Below, one piece after another: positions 50,841 through 60,268 of a DNA stretch of 64,000 nt. Under the pieces are notes generated by a model. The model ran no database searches. It saw only the letters and a program-made list of their open reading frames with translations, and was not told where the DNA came from. Source of the DNA: Arthrobacter rhizophilus (GTDB lineage: Bacteria; Actinomycetota; Actinomycetes; Actinomycetales; Micrococcaceae); contig NZ_JAPFFT010000022.1 in NCBI RefSeq assembly GCF_026241105.1, forward strand, positions 1 through 64,000, read 5' to 3'. Every line of letters begins with the position of its first letter. The stretch's first letter is position 1. Position numbers and translations under genes: made by a program.

Positions 50841-52504
50841 AGGCACTGGTCGCGGCCCGGGCCTTCCTGCCCGGGCGCCAGGATTACGCGCAGTTGCCGC
50901 GCACCTGGAAAGGAGACTTGCTTGCGGGGGTCACAGTCGGCATCGTCGCGCTGCCGCTGGCTCTGGCGTTCGGTGTCAGCTCCGGCGCGGGCGCGGCAAG
51001 CGGACTGATCACCGCCGTGATCGCCGGTGTGATCGCGGCCGTCTTCGGTGGTTCCAATATCCAGGTCTCCGGACCCACCGGCGCCATGGTAGTGGTTCTG
51101 GGCCCGGTCATCGCCGCCCACGGGCTCGGTGCACTGGCCGCAGTCTCGGTCCTCGCCGGGGTGATAGTGGTGGCCGCCGGACTACTCAAACTCGGGCGGG
51201 TCGTGACCCTCCTGCCCTGGCCGGTGATCGAGGGCTTCACCGTCGGAATCGCGGTAATCATCTTCCTGCAGCAGGTCCCAGCCGCGTTCGGCACCAAGCC
51301 CGGGCCCAGCAGCAACGCCGTGATCTCGACCATCCAGGCCATCGGCGCTGTGTCCCCAGCCTCGGTTCTTGCCCCCGTTGCCGTGGTAGCTCTGGTGGCG
51401 GTGATCATGGTCGCCTCACCGCGGATCCACCCCCGGATCCCGGGCTCGCTCATCGCGATCATCATCGCCACTGTGGCCGCGCAGTTCCTCGACCTGCCGG
51501 TGACCCGGATCGGAGCCCTGCCCGATTCCCTGCCGGCCCCAATGATGCCTTCCCTGGACCTGGCGACGATCACCGCACTGGCCGGGTCCGCGGCCACGAT
51601 TGCGGCCCTGGCCGCGATCGAGTCGCTGCTCTCGGCACGGGTCGGGGCGTCGATCTCCGATACCGGCCCCTACGACGCGGACCGTGAACTCCTGGGTCAG
51701 GGCCTGGCATCCGTCGCGTCCGGATTCTTTGGCGGCATGCCCGCCACAGGTGCCATCGCCCGCACCGCGGTGAACATTCGCTCGGGCGGCCGGACACGCC
51801 TCGCCGCCATCACCCATGCGCTGGTCCTGCTGGCCGTGGTGTACCTGGCCACCGGCCCGGTTTCCCGCATCCCCCTTGCCGCACTGGCCGGGGTGCTGAT
51901 GGTCACGGCGACACGCATGGTTTCCCTCAAGACGCTGCGCAGCGTGATCGGATCAACCCGCGCCGACACAGTCGTGTTCTTCGTCACCGCGCTGATCACG
52001 GTGTCCTTCGACCTGATCCAAGCCGTGGAAATCGGGATCGCGGCCGCCGCCTTCTTCGCCCTGCGTGCCTTGGTCCGGTCCAGCGGGGTGCACCGGGAGG
52101 AAATCCCCGGCCCGGTCCACGAAGGGGACGAGCACATCGCCGTGTTCCGGCTCGACGGAGCCCTGTTCTTCGCCGCCGCCGAGCGCGTCCTGGAGCGGGT
52201 CAGCGCCATCCGGAACGTCGACGTCGTGATCATCCGCATGTCACAACTGCAGATCCTGGACGCAACCGGGGCCAGAACAATCACAGACATCGTCCAGGCA
52301 CTAGAACGCCGGGGAATCACCGTGCTGATCAAAGGGATCCAGGAGCGCCACCTTCGGCTCGTCACCCAGGTGGGGGTCCTAGACTCCCTTCGCCACCACA
52401 AACACCTCTTCACCGAACTAGCCCCCGCCGTGGAACACGCCCGAAGCCACGTCGCCCGCGCCGCCAGCGCACGCACCGCCCACAACCCCGGCAAGAACCC
52501 GTAG
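50837..52504 (+). CDS. SulP family anion transporter with STAS domain
   Basis: 555 aa. About 11-14 membrane spans from residue 25 to 405 (GDLLAGVTVGIVALPLALAF, QVSGPTGAMVVVLGPV, GGMPATGAIARTAVNIRSGG), then a cytoplasmic STAS domain at about 425-525 (VVIIRMSQLQILDATGA). GTG start overlaps the arsR stop. Substrate could be sulfate, bicarbonate or another anion. No carbonic anhydrase or sulfur gene is adjacent. Confidence 0.9.
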   Translation: MKALVAARAFLPGRQDYAQLPRTWKGDLLAGVTVGIVALPLALAFGVSSGAGAASGLITAVIAGVIAAVFGGSNIQVSGPTGAMVVVLGPVIAAHGLGALAAVSVLAGVIVVAAGLLKLGRVVTLLPWPVIEGFTVGIAVIIFLQQVPAAFGTKPGPSSNAVISTIQAIGAVSPASVLAPVAVVALVAVIMVASPRIHPRIPGSLIAIIIATVAAQFLDLPVTRIGALPDSLPAPMMPSLDLATITALAGSAATIAALAAIESLLSARVGASISDTGPYDADRELLGQGLASVASGFFGGMPATGAIARTAVNIRSGGRTRLAAITHALVLLAVVYLATGPVSRIPLAALAGVLMVTATRMVSLKTLRSVIGSTRADTVVFFVTALITVSFDLIQAVEIGIAAAAFFALRALVRSSGVHREEIPGPVHEGDEHIAVFRLDGALFFAAAERVLERVSAIRNVDVVIIRMSQLQILDATGARTITDIVQALERRGITVLIKGIQERHLRLVTQVGVLDSLRHHKHLFTELAPAVEHARSHVARAASARTAHNPGKNP

Positions 52505-52554
52505 CCTGTCCAGCCGCAAGCGACCCCACAGACGCCAACCTTGAAAGAAGACCA

Positions 52555-52983
52555 ATGCCTTCCTTGAACGAAACCAGCGCCCAAATCCGGGCCGCCCACC
52601 TGCTCGTGCGGTCCACCGAGGAATGGGACGCACTCTCCGAAGAGTTGCTCCGGACCTACGATCTTAATGACAACGACAAGATCGAAATGCTCCGCGAATC
52701 CTTCCTTGCCACCTGGAGGTCAGTCATCCGCAACCTGCTCACTGACACGCTGAACGCCATCGACATTACTGTCACCCCGGCCGTTCACCCTTGGGGCATC
52801 GCCACCCTGGAAACCGCCGGGCACACCTGCGAACCGCTTTTGTGCTCCCCGGAAGAACCCCCCGCATTTCCCAAGACAAGCACCGTTCACGGCAGGCCGC
52901 GACTGCTCAGCTTCGAGGAGGTTATGGCCGGATACAACACCTGCCTGACCTCCCTAGAGAAATCGCCGTATCCTTCCTTTTAG
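52555..52983 (+). CDS. Hypothetical protein downstream of SulP
   Basis: 142 aa soluble, acidic; I do not recognise a family. Visible parts: a helical first half (TEEWDALSEELLRTYDLND; MLRESFLATWRSVIRNLLTD) and a Pro-rich second half with cysteines in HTCEPLLCSPEEPP and YNTCLTS. GAAAGAAG site before the ATG, 50 nt after SulP, so probably the third gene of that operon. Its stop is only 3 bp from the stop of the convergent iolH-like gene, with no terminator between. Confidence 0.6.
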   Translation: MPSLNETSAQIRAAHLLVRSTEEWDALSEELLRTYDLNDNDKIEMLRESFLATWRSVIRNLLTDTLNAIDITVTPAVHPWGIATLETAGHTCEPLLCSPEEPPAFPKTSTVHGRPRLLSFEEVMAGYNTCLTSLEKSPYPSF

Positions 52984-52986
52984 CGC

Positions 52987-53859
52987 CTACTGGACCTTGG
53001 CGATGTACTTGCCCATAGTCTCCAGCTGATACCGGGAGACCTCGTTGGCGTTGTTGTCCTCGGCGAAGACGCTGGACACCATGACGGAGTTGTCCCTGTC
53101 CAGGAAGCCGATTTCCTTGAGTCCGCCGAAGAATTCGTCCCAGTTGACGTCGCCGTCGCCGATCTTGAGGTGCTGGTGCACGCGCACGGCGTTGCCGGGC
53201 GGGTTGGTGATGTACCGCAGCCCGTGGGAAGCGTGGTGGTCCATCGTGTCGGACACATGGACCAAGCGCAGCTTATCCCCCGCGGCACGCATGATGTCGA
53301 GCGGCTTGTTGCCCATGTGGAAGCTGTGCGAGGCAACGTAGACCATGCCGATGTTGGGCGAGTTCACGCCACGGATGACGCGGAGCGCGGCGAGCCCATC
53401 CTCCACGAAGTCGTCCGGGTGCGGGTCGATGAGGACGTCCAGGCCCTCGCGCTCGATGATCGGAAGGAGCTCTTCCATGGAGCGGTAGAAGGCCCTTTCA
53501 GACTCCTCGGCCTCTTCCGGCCGCCCGCTGAATTCGGTGTTCATGGTGTGCACGCCAAGATCAACGGTGATCTGGATGGCACGCTTCCAGTAGCGAACTG
53601 CGGCCTCGCGGGCGTCCTCGTCCGGTCCGGACCAGCGCAGCACGGGAAGCACCGAGGCGATCTCGACGTCGGCGTCCTTGCAGGCCTTCTTCAACTGGCC
53701 CACGAGCTCGTCGTCGGCCTTGGGGTGGTTGAAGAACGGGATGAAGTCAGCGTGCGGGGTCAGCTGGAGGTATTTGTAGCCGAGATCGGCGGCGAGCCGC
53801 GGGAATTCCAGCAGGCTGTGGCTGTGGTGGAACGGGGTGGGATCGAGGGCAATCTTCAC
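52987..53859 (-). CDS. iolH: IolH-like sugar phosphate isomerase/epimerase
   Basis: 290 aa xylose-isomerase-like TIM barrel: KIALDPTPFHHSHSLLEFP, MNTEFSGRPEEAEESE, VLIDPHPDDFVEDGLA, VHVSDTMDHHASHG. The GTG at 53859 is preferred to one at 53865 because AGGAG then lies 6 nt upstream; the ribosome site overlaps the iolG stop. Last gene of the main iol operon (iolC to iolH). The reaction of IolH is not firmly established. Confidence 0.85.
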   Translation of the reverse strand: MKIALDPTPFHHSHSLLEFPRLAADLGYKYLQLTPHADFIPFFNHPKADDELVGQLKKACKDADVEIASVLPVLRWSGPDEDAREAAVRYWKRAIQITVDLGVHTMNTEFSGRPEEAEESERAFYRSMEELLPIIEREGLDVLIDPHPDDFVEDGLAALRVIRGVNSPNIGMVYVASHSFHMGNKPLDIMRAAGDKLRLVHVSDTMDHHASHGLRYITNPPGNAVRVHQHLKIGDGDVNWDEFFGGLKEIGFLDRDNSVMVSSVFAEDNNANEVSRYQLETMGKYIAKVQ

Positions 53860-53867
53860 GGTCACTC

Positions 53868-54881
53868 CTACTTGTACAGTTCAGGCTTGGTGTTGAGCTG
53901 CACCGCGACCTTTTCGCCAGACTTCTGGGCCTCGACGCCGGCTTCGCAGCAAGCGGCGGTGGCGTACCCATCCCAGGCGGTGGGGCCTCCGATTTCGCCG
54001 CGGCGTGCGGCGTCCACCCAAGCCTGGACCTCGACGTCGTACGCGGCACCGAAGCGCTCTTCGAACCCGGGCGTGACCTTACCGCCCCAGCGGCCGGCGC
54101 TGCGGACGTAAGGACCGCCGTCGCCGCCGATGCTCACGATCCCGTCCTCGAAGGACGCCTGGGTCGCGACTTCATAGCCGAACTTGGCGTTGACGTAGAT
54201 TTCGACGTCGGCCAGGACGCCGGACTCGGTCTCGATCAGCACGTGCTGGGGATCGTGCTGGCCGTTCGGGGCGTTGCGCGTCGCCTTGCCCAGCCGGACC
54301 TGCACGGAGGTGATTTCCTCACCGGTGAAGAAACGGATGGCATCGAATTCGTGGACCACGGAGTCGTTGATGAGCATCTCGTTGGTGAAGCCCTGCGGCG
54401 TGGTCGGGTTGCGGTGCTGGTGGTGCAGCATGAGCAGCTCGCCGAGTTCACGATCGCGGATCACGGAGCCCAGGGCGGCGTATTCGGCGTCGAAGCGGCG
54501 CATGAAGCCCACCTGGATGCGCTGGTGGCCGAGTGCCGTTTCGGCCTGGACAACTTTCCAAGCACTCTCGACATCCGGGGTGAGCGGCTTTTCGCAGAGG
54601 ATGGGGAAGTCCTTCTCAAGCGCCTTGTACAGGATTTCCTCGTGCAGGAAACCGGGGGTGGCGATCAGCACGGCGTTGACGTCGCCGTTGTTGAGTGCTT
54701 CTTCGGCACTGGCGAGGGCCACGGCGCCGTCGATCCCTGCGATGGCGGCCTGCGCCCGGGAGAGGTCGACGTCGACGACGGCGGCCACTTCGGCGCCGTG
54801 GATGCGGGTGCTGAGCCGCTTGATGTGGTCGGCGCCCATGCGGCCTGCGCCGATGACGGCCACGCGGAGAATGTCAGTCAT
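53868..54881 (-). CDS. iolG: myo-Inositol 2-dehydrogenase
   Basis: 337 aa. Oxidises myo-inositol to 2-keto-myo-inositol (scyllo-inosose) with NAD. RVAVIGAGRMGADHIKRLS; catalytic Lys98 in CEKPL, Asp173 and His177 in NDSVVHEFDAIR, offset by one from K97/D172/H176 of Bacillus IolG. Sited between iolE and iolH, which makes it the best iolG among the five Gfo/Idh genes in the window. Confidence 0.93.
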   Translation of the reverse strand: MTDILRVAVIGAGRMGADHIKRLSTRIHGAEVAAVVDVDLSRAQAAIAGIDGAVALASAEEALNNGDVNAVLIATPGFLHEEILYKALEKDFPILCEKPLTPDVESAWKVVQAETALGHQRIQVGFMRRFDAEYAALGSVIRDRELGELLMLHHQHRNPTTPQGFTNEMLINDSVVHEFDAIRFFTGEEITSVQVRLGKATRNAPNGQHDPQHVLIETESGVLADVEIYVNAKFGYEVATQASFEDGIVSIGGDGGPYVRSAGRWGGKVTPGFEERFGAAYDVEVQAWVDAARRGEIGGPTAWDGYATAACCEAGVEAQKSGEKVAVQLNTKPELYK

Positions 54882-54919
54882 TGTTTCTGTCCTTAGGTGT
54901 CTGTGCCTGCGAGGCTAAG

Positions 54920-55831
54920 TTAGTTGACTGCCGTGCGGGAGCCGCACGAGAGCAGGTAGTTGCGGGTGCGCTTGGCAATGGGCATGGGAACGTCGAAGGC
55001 CACGGGGTACATGTCCTGCTCCACAATGCCAAAGATCGGGCGATTGAGTCCTTCAACGGCCTCGATGACGGCGCGCAGGTCCGGGAGGCCGTTGGGCGGT
55101 TCAGTCATGACGCCGGCGAGGTTGGCTGCCGCCCAGGTCATATTTTCCTCATTGACTTGTCTCAGGATGTCCGGGTTGATCTGCTTCAGGTGCAGGTAGC
55201 CGATGCGGTCCGGGTAGTTCTTGATCAGTTCAAGGCTGGACGCTCCACAGTATTCGGCGTGTCCGGTGTCCAGGCAAAGGTTCAAGTACTGGGGATCGGT
55301 TTCGGCGAGCAGGTGCTCGATGTCGGCTTGTGCACCAACATGGGAATCAGCGTGGGAGTGGAATTGCTGCTTCAGGCCGAAGTCCTCCAGAAGCACCTTG
55401 CCCATGCGGTTGTGGCCGGCGAACAGATCGTCCCACTGACCCTGCGACAATTCGCCGCTTTCTACAGCCTCGCCCGTGACGTCGTCGCGCCACATCGCCG
55501 GAATGACCACGATGTGCTCGCCGCCCATGGCTGCGGTCAGCTCGGCAACCTTGCGTGCCGGCTCCCAGGCTTCCTCGTACTGTGCGGCACCGCGGTGGAA
55601 GGCCGTGAAGACCGTTCCCGCCGTGACCTTGAGGTCGCGCTGCTTGAGTTCCTCGGCGAGGCGGGCGGGATCGTTCGGCAAGTAGCCGTAGGGGCCTAGC
55701 TCGATCCATTTGTAGCCGGACTCGGCCACCTCGTCCAGGAAGCGCTCCCACGGGGTCTGCCTGGGGTCATCCGCGAACCAGACGCCCCAGGAGTCGGGTG
55801 CGGTGCCGATGATGAGTTTGTTCTCTGTCAT
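54920..55831 (-). CDS. iolE: Inosose dehydratase
   Basis: 303 aa xylose-isomerase-like barrel. Dehydrates 2-keto-myo-inositol to the trihydroxycyclohexane-dione used by IolD. Typical IolE blocks: GTAPDSWGVWFADDP, GTVFTAFHRG, QFHSHADSHVG, CLDTGHAEYCG and YLHLKQINP. GAGGAG precedes the ATG. Ten nt after iolA. Confidence 0.95.
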   Translation of the reverse strand: MTENKLIIGTAPDSWGVWFADDPRQTPWERFLDEVAESGYKWIELGPYGYLPNDPARLAEELKQRDLKVTAGTVFTAFHRGAAQYEEAWEPARKVAELTAAMGGEHIVVIPAMWRDDVTGEAVESGELSQGQWDDLFAGHNRMGKVLLEDFGLKQQFHSHADSHVGAQADIEHLLAETDPQYLNLCLDTGHAEYCGASSLELIKNYPDRIGYLHLKQINPDILRQVNEENMTWAAANLAGVMTEPPNGLPDLRAVIEAVEGLNRPIFGIVEQDMYPVAFDVPMPIAKRTRNYLLSCGSRTAVN

Positions 55832-55841
55832 TGCGGGCTCC

Positions 55842-57353
55842 TCAGTTGGAGGGGAAGTTGTAGGAGGCGCCGGAGGCGTGGGTGGGTTCGGGCCAGCGGG
55901 AGGTGACTACCTTGCCGCGGGTGTAGAAGGACACGCCTTCGGGTCCGTAGATGTGCTTGTCGCCGAACATGGAGGCCTTCCAGCCCCCGAAGGAGTGGTA
56001 GGCCACGGGCACCGGCAGGGGCACGTTGATGCCAACCATGCCCACGGTGACGGAGCGCTGGAACTTGCGGGCGTTGGCTCCGGAGGAGGTGAAGATGGCG
56101 GTGCCGTTGCCGTAGGGGTTGGAGTTGATGAGCTTGATGCCCTCGTCCAGGTCCTCCACGCGGACGACGACGAGGACGGGTCCGAAGATTTCCTCGGTGT
56201 AGGCGGTCATTTCGGTCTTGACGTGGTCGATGACGGTGGGGCCGACCCAGAAGCCTTCTTCGTGGCCGGGAACCACGAGGTCGCGGCCGTCCACGACCAT
56301 CGCCGCGCCGGCGGCTTCGGCTTCGGTGACGATCCGTACGATGCGTTCCTTGGAGGCCGGGGTGATGACCGGGCCCATTTCGGCGTCGGGCTCGGTGCCG
56401 TTCTTGACCTTCACGGCCAGGGCGCGTTCTTCGACTTTCTTGACCAGCAGTTCGGCGGCGTCGCCGACGGCGACCGCGACCGAGATTGCCATGCACCGCT
56501 CGCCCGCGGAACCGAACGCGGCCGCGGCCAGGTGGTCGGCGGCGTTGTCCAGGTCGGCGTCGGGCATGATGATCGCGTGGTTCTTCGCCCCGCCGAGGGC
56601 TTGGACCCGCTTGCCGTGCTTGGTGGCGGTTTCGTGGACGTACTTCGCGATCGGGGTGGAGCCGACGAAGGAGATGCCGTCCACGTCCGGGTGGGTCAGG
56701 AGCCCATCGACGGTTTCCTTGTCGCCGTGCAGGACCTGGAACACGCCGTCGGGCAGGCCCGCCTGTTTCCAGAGCTTCGCGAGGAGCATGGAGGCGGAGG
56801 GGTCCCGTTCGGAGGGCTTGAGGATGAACGCGTTGCCCGTGGCGATCGCCATGGGCGCCATCCAGAGCGGGACCATGACGGGGAAGTTGAACGGGGTGAT
56901 GCCGGCGACGACGCCGAGGGGCTCGCGGAAGGAGAACACGTCGATGCCGGTGGAGACCTGGTCCGAGTAGTCGCCCTTGAGGAGCTGCGGGATGCCGCAG
57001 GCGAATTCGATGACCTCGAGGCCGCGGCCGATCTCGCCCTTCGCGTCGGAGATGACCTTGCCGTGCTCGGCCGTGATCAGGGCGGCGAGTTCGTCCACGT
57101 GGGAGGCGACGAGTTCGCGGAACTTGAACAGGACCGCGGTGCGCTTGGCCAGGGAGAAATCGCCCCACTTTACGCTGGCGGCCTTCGCGGCGGCAACAGT
57201 GGCGTCCAGGTCGGCGCGGTTCGCCAGGCGCAGCGTTGCCGAGACGGCACCGGTGGCCGGGTTGTAGACCGCCTGGCTGCGGTCGCCGGCGCCGGCGGTT
57301 TCAACACCGTTGATGAAATGCTTGATGGTGGTCAGGGTGGTCGTCGTCGACAT
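55842..57353 (-). CDS. iolA: Methylmalonate-semialdehyde dehydrogenase (CoA-acylating)
   Basis: 503 aa; malonic or methylmalonic semialdehyde plus CoA and NAD to acetyl- or propionyl-CoA and CO2. Catalytic Cys287 in GSAGERCMAIS; GITPFNFPVMVPLWM and GGAKNHAIIMPDAD are typical of MmsA/IolA. ATG 57353 with AAGGAAG upstream; an open upstream frame overlaps iolD and is a shadow. Confidence 0.95.
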   Translation of the reverse strand: MSTTTTLTTIKHFINGVETAGAGDRSQAVYNPATGAVSATLRLANRADLDATVAAAKAASVKWGDFSLAKRTAVLFKFRELVASHVDELAALITAEHGKVISDAKGEIGRGLEVIEFACGIPQLLKGDYSDQVSTGIDVFSFREPLGVVAGITPFNFPVMVPLWMAPMAIATGNAFILKPSERDPSASMLLAKLWKQAGLPDGVFQVLHGDKETVDGLLTHPDVDGISFVGSTPIAKYVHETATKHGKRVQALGGAKNHAIIMPDADLDNAADHLAAAAFGSAGERCMAISVAVAVGDAAELLVKKVEERALAVKVKNGTEPDAEMGPVITPASKERIVRIVTEAEAAGAAMVVDGRDLVVPGHEEGFWVGPTVIDHVKTEMTAYTEEIFGPVLVVVRVEDLDEGIKLINSNPYGNGTAIFTSSGANARKFQRSVTVGMVGINVPLPVPVAYHSFGGWKASMFGDKHIYGPEGVSFYTRGKVVTSRWPEPTHASGASYNFPSN

Positions 57354-57396
57354 GTGCGGACTTCCTTGTCTGTGGCTTGAAGAGAGCTTGAGGGGG

Positions 57397-59340
57397 CTAG
57401 CCGAGCAGCTTGCGCTGGCGGTTCTTGTGGTCTGTGTAGGTTTGGTAGGCCTGCTGGGTGGACTCGAGTTCGGAGACCTGCGAGACGGGAACATCCCACC
57501 AGGATTCGGAACTCGGAGCATCCAGCAGGGGGTCCGATTCGACGTGGATGACGATCGGCCCGCTGTCCTCCGGTGCCGCTTTCGCGTCCCGGATAGCCTG
57601 TTCCAGCTCGGCGATGACCTTCTCGCCCGGCTCGATCCGGATGACCTTCGCACCGAGGCTTTCGGCGTTAAGGGCCAGGTCGATGGGCAGGTTCGCTCCG
57701 GCGTCGAAGGAGTGCTGTTCTTTGTCCAGCACGCGGTACTGCGTGCCGAAGCGCTGCGAGCCCAGCGACTCGGAGAGCGAGCCGATGGAGGCGTAGCCGT
57801 GGTTCTGGATCAGGACCACGATCAGTTTGATGCGTTCGGCGACGGCGGTGACCAGTTCGGTGTGCATCATGAGGTAGGAGCCGTCTCCCACCATGACCAC
57901 GACGTCGCGCTTCTCGCCGCCCGCTGCTGCCTCCGCCAGGGCGGCACGCTTGACACCCAGCCCGCCGGGGATCTCATAACCCATGCAGGAGTAGGCATAT
58001 TCGACGTGGTAGCCGAAGGGGTCCCGGACGCGCCACATCTTGTGCAGGTCGCCCGGCAGCGAACCGGCGGCGCAGATGACAACGTCCTGCTTTTCCATGG
58101 CCCGGTTGGTGGCGCCGATGATCTCGTTCTGCGCCGGGAGCGGGGTGTGCCGGGTGTCGAAGGCTTCGTCCACGATCGCGTTCCAGCGTTTCTTCTCCGC
58201 CGCGATCTTCTGCTCCAGGTCCGCGCCGACACGGTATCCGCCGAGCGCCTGGTTCAGCTTGACGAGCGCTTTGCGGGCGTCGGCGACGATCGGCAGGACG
58301 GTGCCGTGCTTGTAGGCGTCGATCGCGGCCACGTTGATGTTGATGAAGCGCACGTCGGGGTTCTGGAAAGCAGTGCGCGACGCCGTCGTGAAGTCCTCGT
58401 ATCGGGTACCGACGCCAATGATCAAGTCAGCAACGGCGGCGATGGCGTTCGCCGCCGTCGTGCCCGTGGAGCCAATGGCTCCTAGCGAGAACTGGTGGTC
58501 CCACGGCAGTACGCCGACGCCGGCCTGGGTGTTGCCCACCGGGATGCCGGTGAGCTCGGCGAACCTGGCGAGTTCCTCGTTGGCGAAGGCGTACAGGACG
58601 CCACCGCCGGCGATGATGAGCGGACGCTTCGCGGCACGGATGGCCTCGGCGGCGCGGCGGATGTCGTCGTCGTCGGCCTCGGGGCGGCGGATCCGCCACT
58701 CACGCTCGGCCAGGAACTCCTCCGGAACATCCAAGGCCTCGGCCTGGACATCCTGCGGCAGCGAAATGGTCACCGCGCCAGTCTCGGCCGGGTCAGTCAA
58801 GACGCGCAAGCCGTGGTGAAACGCCGAGAACAACTGCTCCGGACGGGACACCCGGTCGAAGAACTTGGACAGCGGACGGAAGGCGTCGTTGACCGTGATG
58901 TCGTAGGCGTAGGGCAGCTCAAGCTGCTGCAGCACCGGGTCCGCGGCACGGGTGGCGAAGGTATCGCTCGGCAGCAACAGGACCGGCAGCCGGTTGGTGG
59001 TGGCCAGCGCAGCGCCCGTCAGCAGGTTCGAGGAACCCGGGCCGATCGAGGTGCTGATCGCGAAGGTCTGGCGCCGACGCGTGTGCCGTGCGTAGCCAAC
59101 GGCCTGGTGTGACTGGGCCTGCTCGTTGCGTCCCTGGTAGTACGGCATGATGGTCGGATCGAGCTGCTGGTACTGCTTGAGGGCCTGGCCCACACCGGCG
59201 ACGTTGCCGTGGCCGAAGATCCCGAAGGTGCCAGGAATCAGGCGCTCCCGGTACTCCTGGGTGCCGATGCGGTCAACGGTGTACTGCTTGGACAGGAACT
59301 CGACAACCGCCTGGGCGACCGTCATTCTGCGCGTTGACAT
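57397..59340 (-). CDS. iolD: 3D-(3,5/4)-trihydroxycyclohexane-1,2-dione hydrolase
   Basis: 647 aa ThDP-dependent enzyme that opens the cyclohexane ring to 5-deoxy-glucuronate. Glu of the ThDP site in RNEQAQSHQAVGYARH; ThDP/Mg motif GDGSYLMMHTE ending in IQNHG; FAD-like middle domain IIAGGGVLYA. Start uncertain: ATG 59340 follows GGGGAAAA, ATG 59352 begins 4 nt after the upstream stop. Confidence 0.94.
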   Translation of the reverse strand: MSTRRMTVAQAVVEFLSKQYTVDRIGTQEYRERLIPGTFGIFGHGNVAGVGQALKQYQQLDPTIMPYYQGRNEQAQSHQAVGYARHTRRRQTFAISTSIGPGSSNLLTGAALATTNRLPVLLLPSDTFATRAADPVLQQLELPYAYDITVNDAFRPLSKFFDRVSRPEQLFSAFHHGLRVLTDPAETGAVTISLPQDVQAEALDVPEEFLAEREWRIRRPEADDDDIRRAAEAIRAAKRPLIIAGGGVLYAFANEELARFAELTGIPVGNTQAGVGVLPWDHQFSLGAIGSTGTTAANAIAAVADLIIGVGTRYEDFTTASRTAFQNPDVRFININVAAIDAYKHGTVLPIVADARKALVKLNQALGGYRVGADLEQKIAAEKKRWNAIVDEAFDTRHTPLPAQNEIIGATNRAMEKQDVVICAAGSLPGDLHKMWRVRDPFGYHVEYAYSCMGYEIPGGLGVKRAALAEAAAGGEKRDVVVMVGDGSYLMMHTELVTAVAERIKLIVVLIQNHGYASIGSLSESLGSQRFGTQYRVLDKEQHSFDAGANLPIDLALNAESLGAKVIRIEPGEKVIAELEQAIRDAKAAPEDSGPIVIHVESDPLLDAPSSESWWDVPVSQVSELESTQQAYQTYTDHKNRQRKLLG

Positions 59341-59356
59341 ATTTTTCCCCATGGGT

Positions 59357-60268
59357 CTATTCCGATACTTTCGCAGGTGTCTTCAGCAACGAGGCGGCGG
59401 TGGCCACTGCACCGGCCACGTCCCCGTCGGCCGGATACAAAAGGGTCCGTCCCACAGTCAAGCCCTGGACCCCGGGCAAGGCAAGCGCGGCCTGCCAACT
59501 GGCGAAGACCTCATCCTGGCCTGCGTCCGGATCCCCACCCAGGAGGACCGTGGGCAGGGTGGTGGCGGCCATGACGCGTTCCATCTCGGCCACGACGGGA
59601 AGCTTCATCCAGGTGTAGGCGCTCGTGGAGCCCAGTCCCTGCGCGATCGCCACTGACTTGATGACGGCATCCGGCGAGAGGTCGTTGCGGACCTTGCCGT
59701 TTGGCTCACGGACGGACAGGAACGGCTCCACCATGGCGATCAACTTGCGCGCCGCGAGCGAGTCCACGGCTTTGGCCGTGGCTTCCAGGATCGACGCCGT
59801 ATCCGGGTCGCCAAGACAGATCCGGGTGAGCATCTTCCCGCCATCGGCGCCGAGGGCGTCCAAGGCGGCCGCGGTGTGGCCCGTGAAACGGTCATCGATT
59901 TCGTTGACCAGCCCGGCGAGGCCGCCACGGTTCATCGAACCGAAGACGAGCTTGCCCTCGAGCGCACCCAGCAGGAGCAGATCGTCCATGATGTCCGGGC
60001 TCGCGAGCACGCCGTCGACGGCGGGATTCGCCAAAGCGATCTGCAGCCGGTCCAAAAGATCCCGGCGGTCCGCCATGGCCACCGGATCGGCACCGACACT
60101 CAGGGCGCCGCGGGCGGGGTGGTCGGCCGCCACGATGAAGTTCTGGGTCCCGTACTTCAGCCCCGGGTGCCGGCGACGTGCTGCGGCGGCGCGGGCAACG
60201 GCGTCGGGATCTTCAAGCCGGAGGGCACTCAGGTGCTCGTAACGGCGGGGATCATCATTGAAGCTCAA
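59357..60268 (-). CDS. Class I aldolase-type (beta/alpha)8 protein, Cgl0159/IolJ-like
   Basis: 303 aa from a TTG start with a good AGGAG site and a TTGA overlap with the iolC stop. Aldolase-like barrel: KYGTQNFIVAADHPARGAL, VDGVLASPDIMDDLLLLG, and lysines in KLIAMVEPFLS and YTWMKLPVV. Same place as the Cgl0159-type gene of the corynebacterial iol cluster. Probably cleaves 2-deoxy-5-keto-gluconate 6-phosphate to dihydroxyacetone phosphate and malonic semialdehyde, since no other aldolase is present here. Confidence 0.82.
   Translation of the reverse strand: MSFNDDPRRYEHLSALRLEDPDAVARAAAARRRHPGLKYGTQNFIVAADHPARGALSVGADPVAMADRRDLLDRLQIALANPAVDGVLASPDIMDDLLLLGALEGKLVFGSMNRGGLAGLVNEIDDRFTGHTAAALDALGADGGKMLTRICLGDPDTASILEATAKAVDSLAARKLIAMVEPFLSVREPNGKVRNDLSPDAVIKSVAIAQGLGSTSAYTWMKLPVVAEMERVMAATTLPTVLLGGDPDAGQDEVFASWQAALALPGVQGLTVGRTLLYPADGDVAGAVATAASLLKTPAKVSE

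Noticed and set aside
57354..57653. Extended iolA frame reaching into iolD
   Set aside because: Out-of-frame overlap with iolD; ATG 57353 has a ribosome site and yields standard length.
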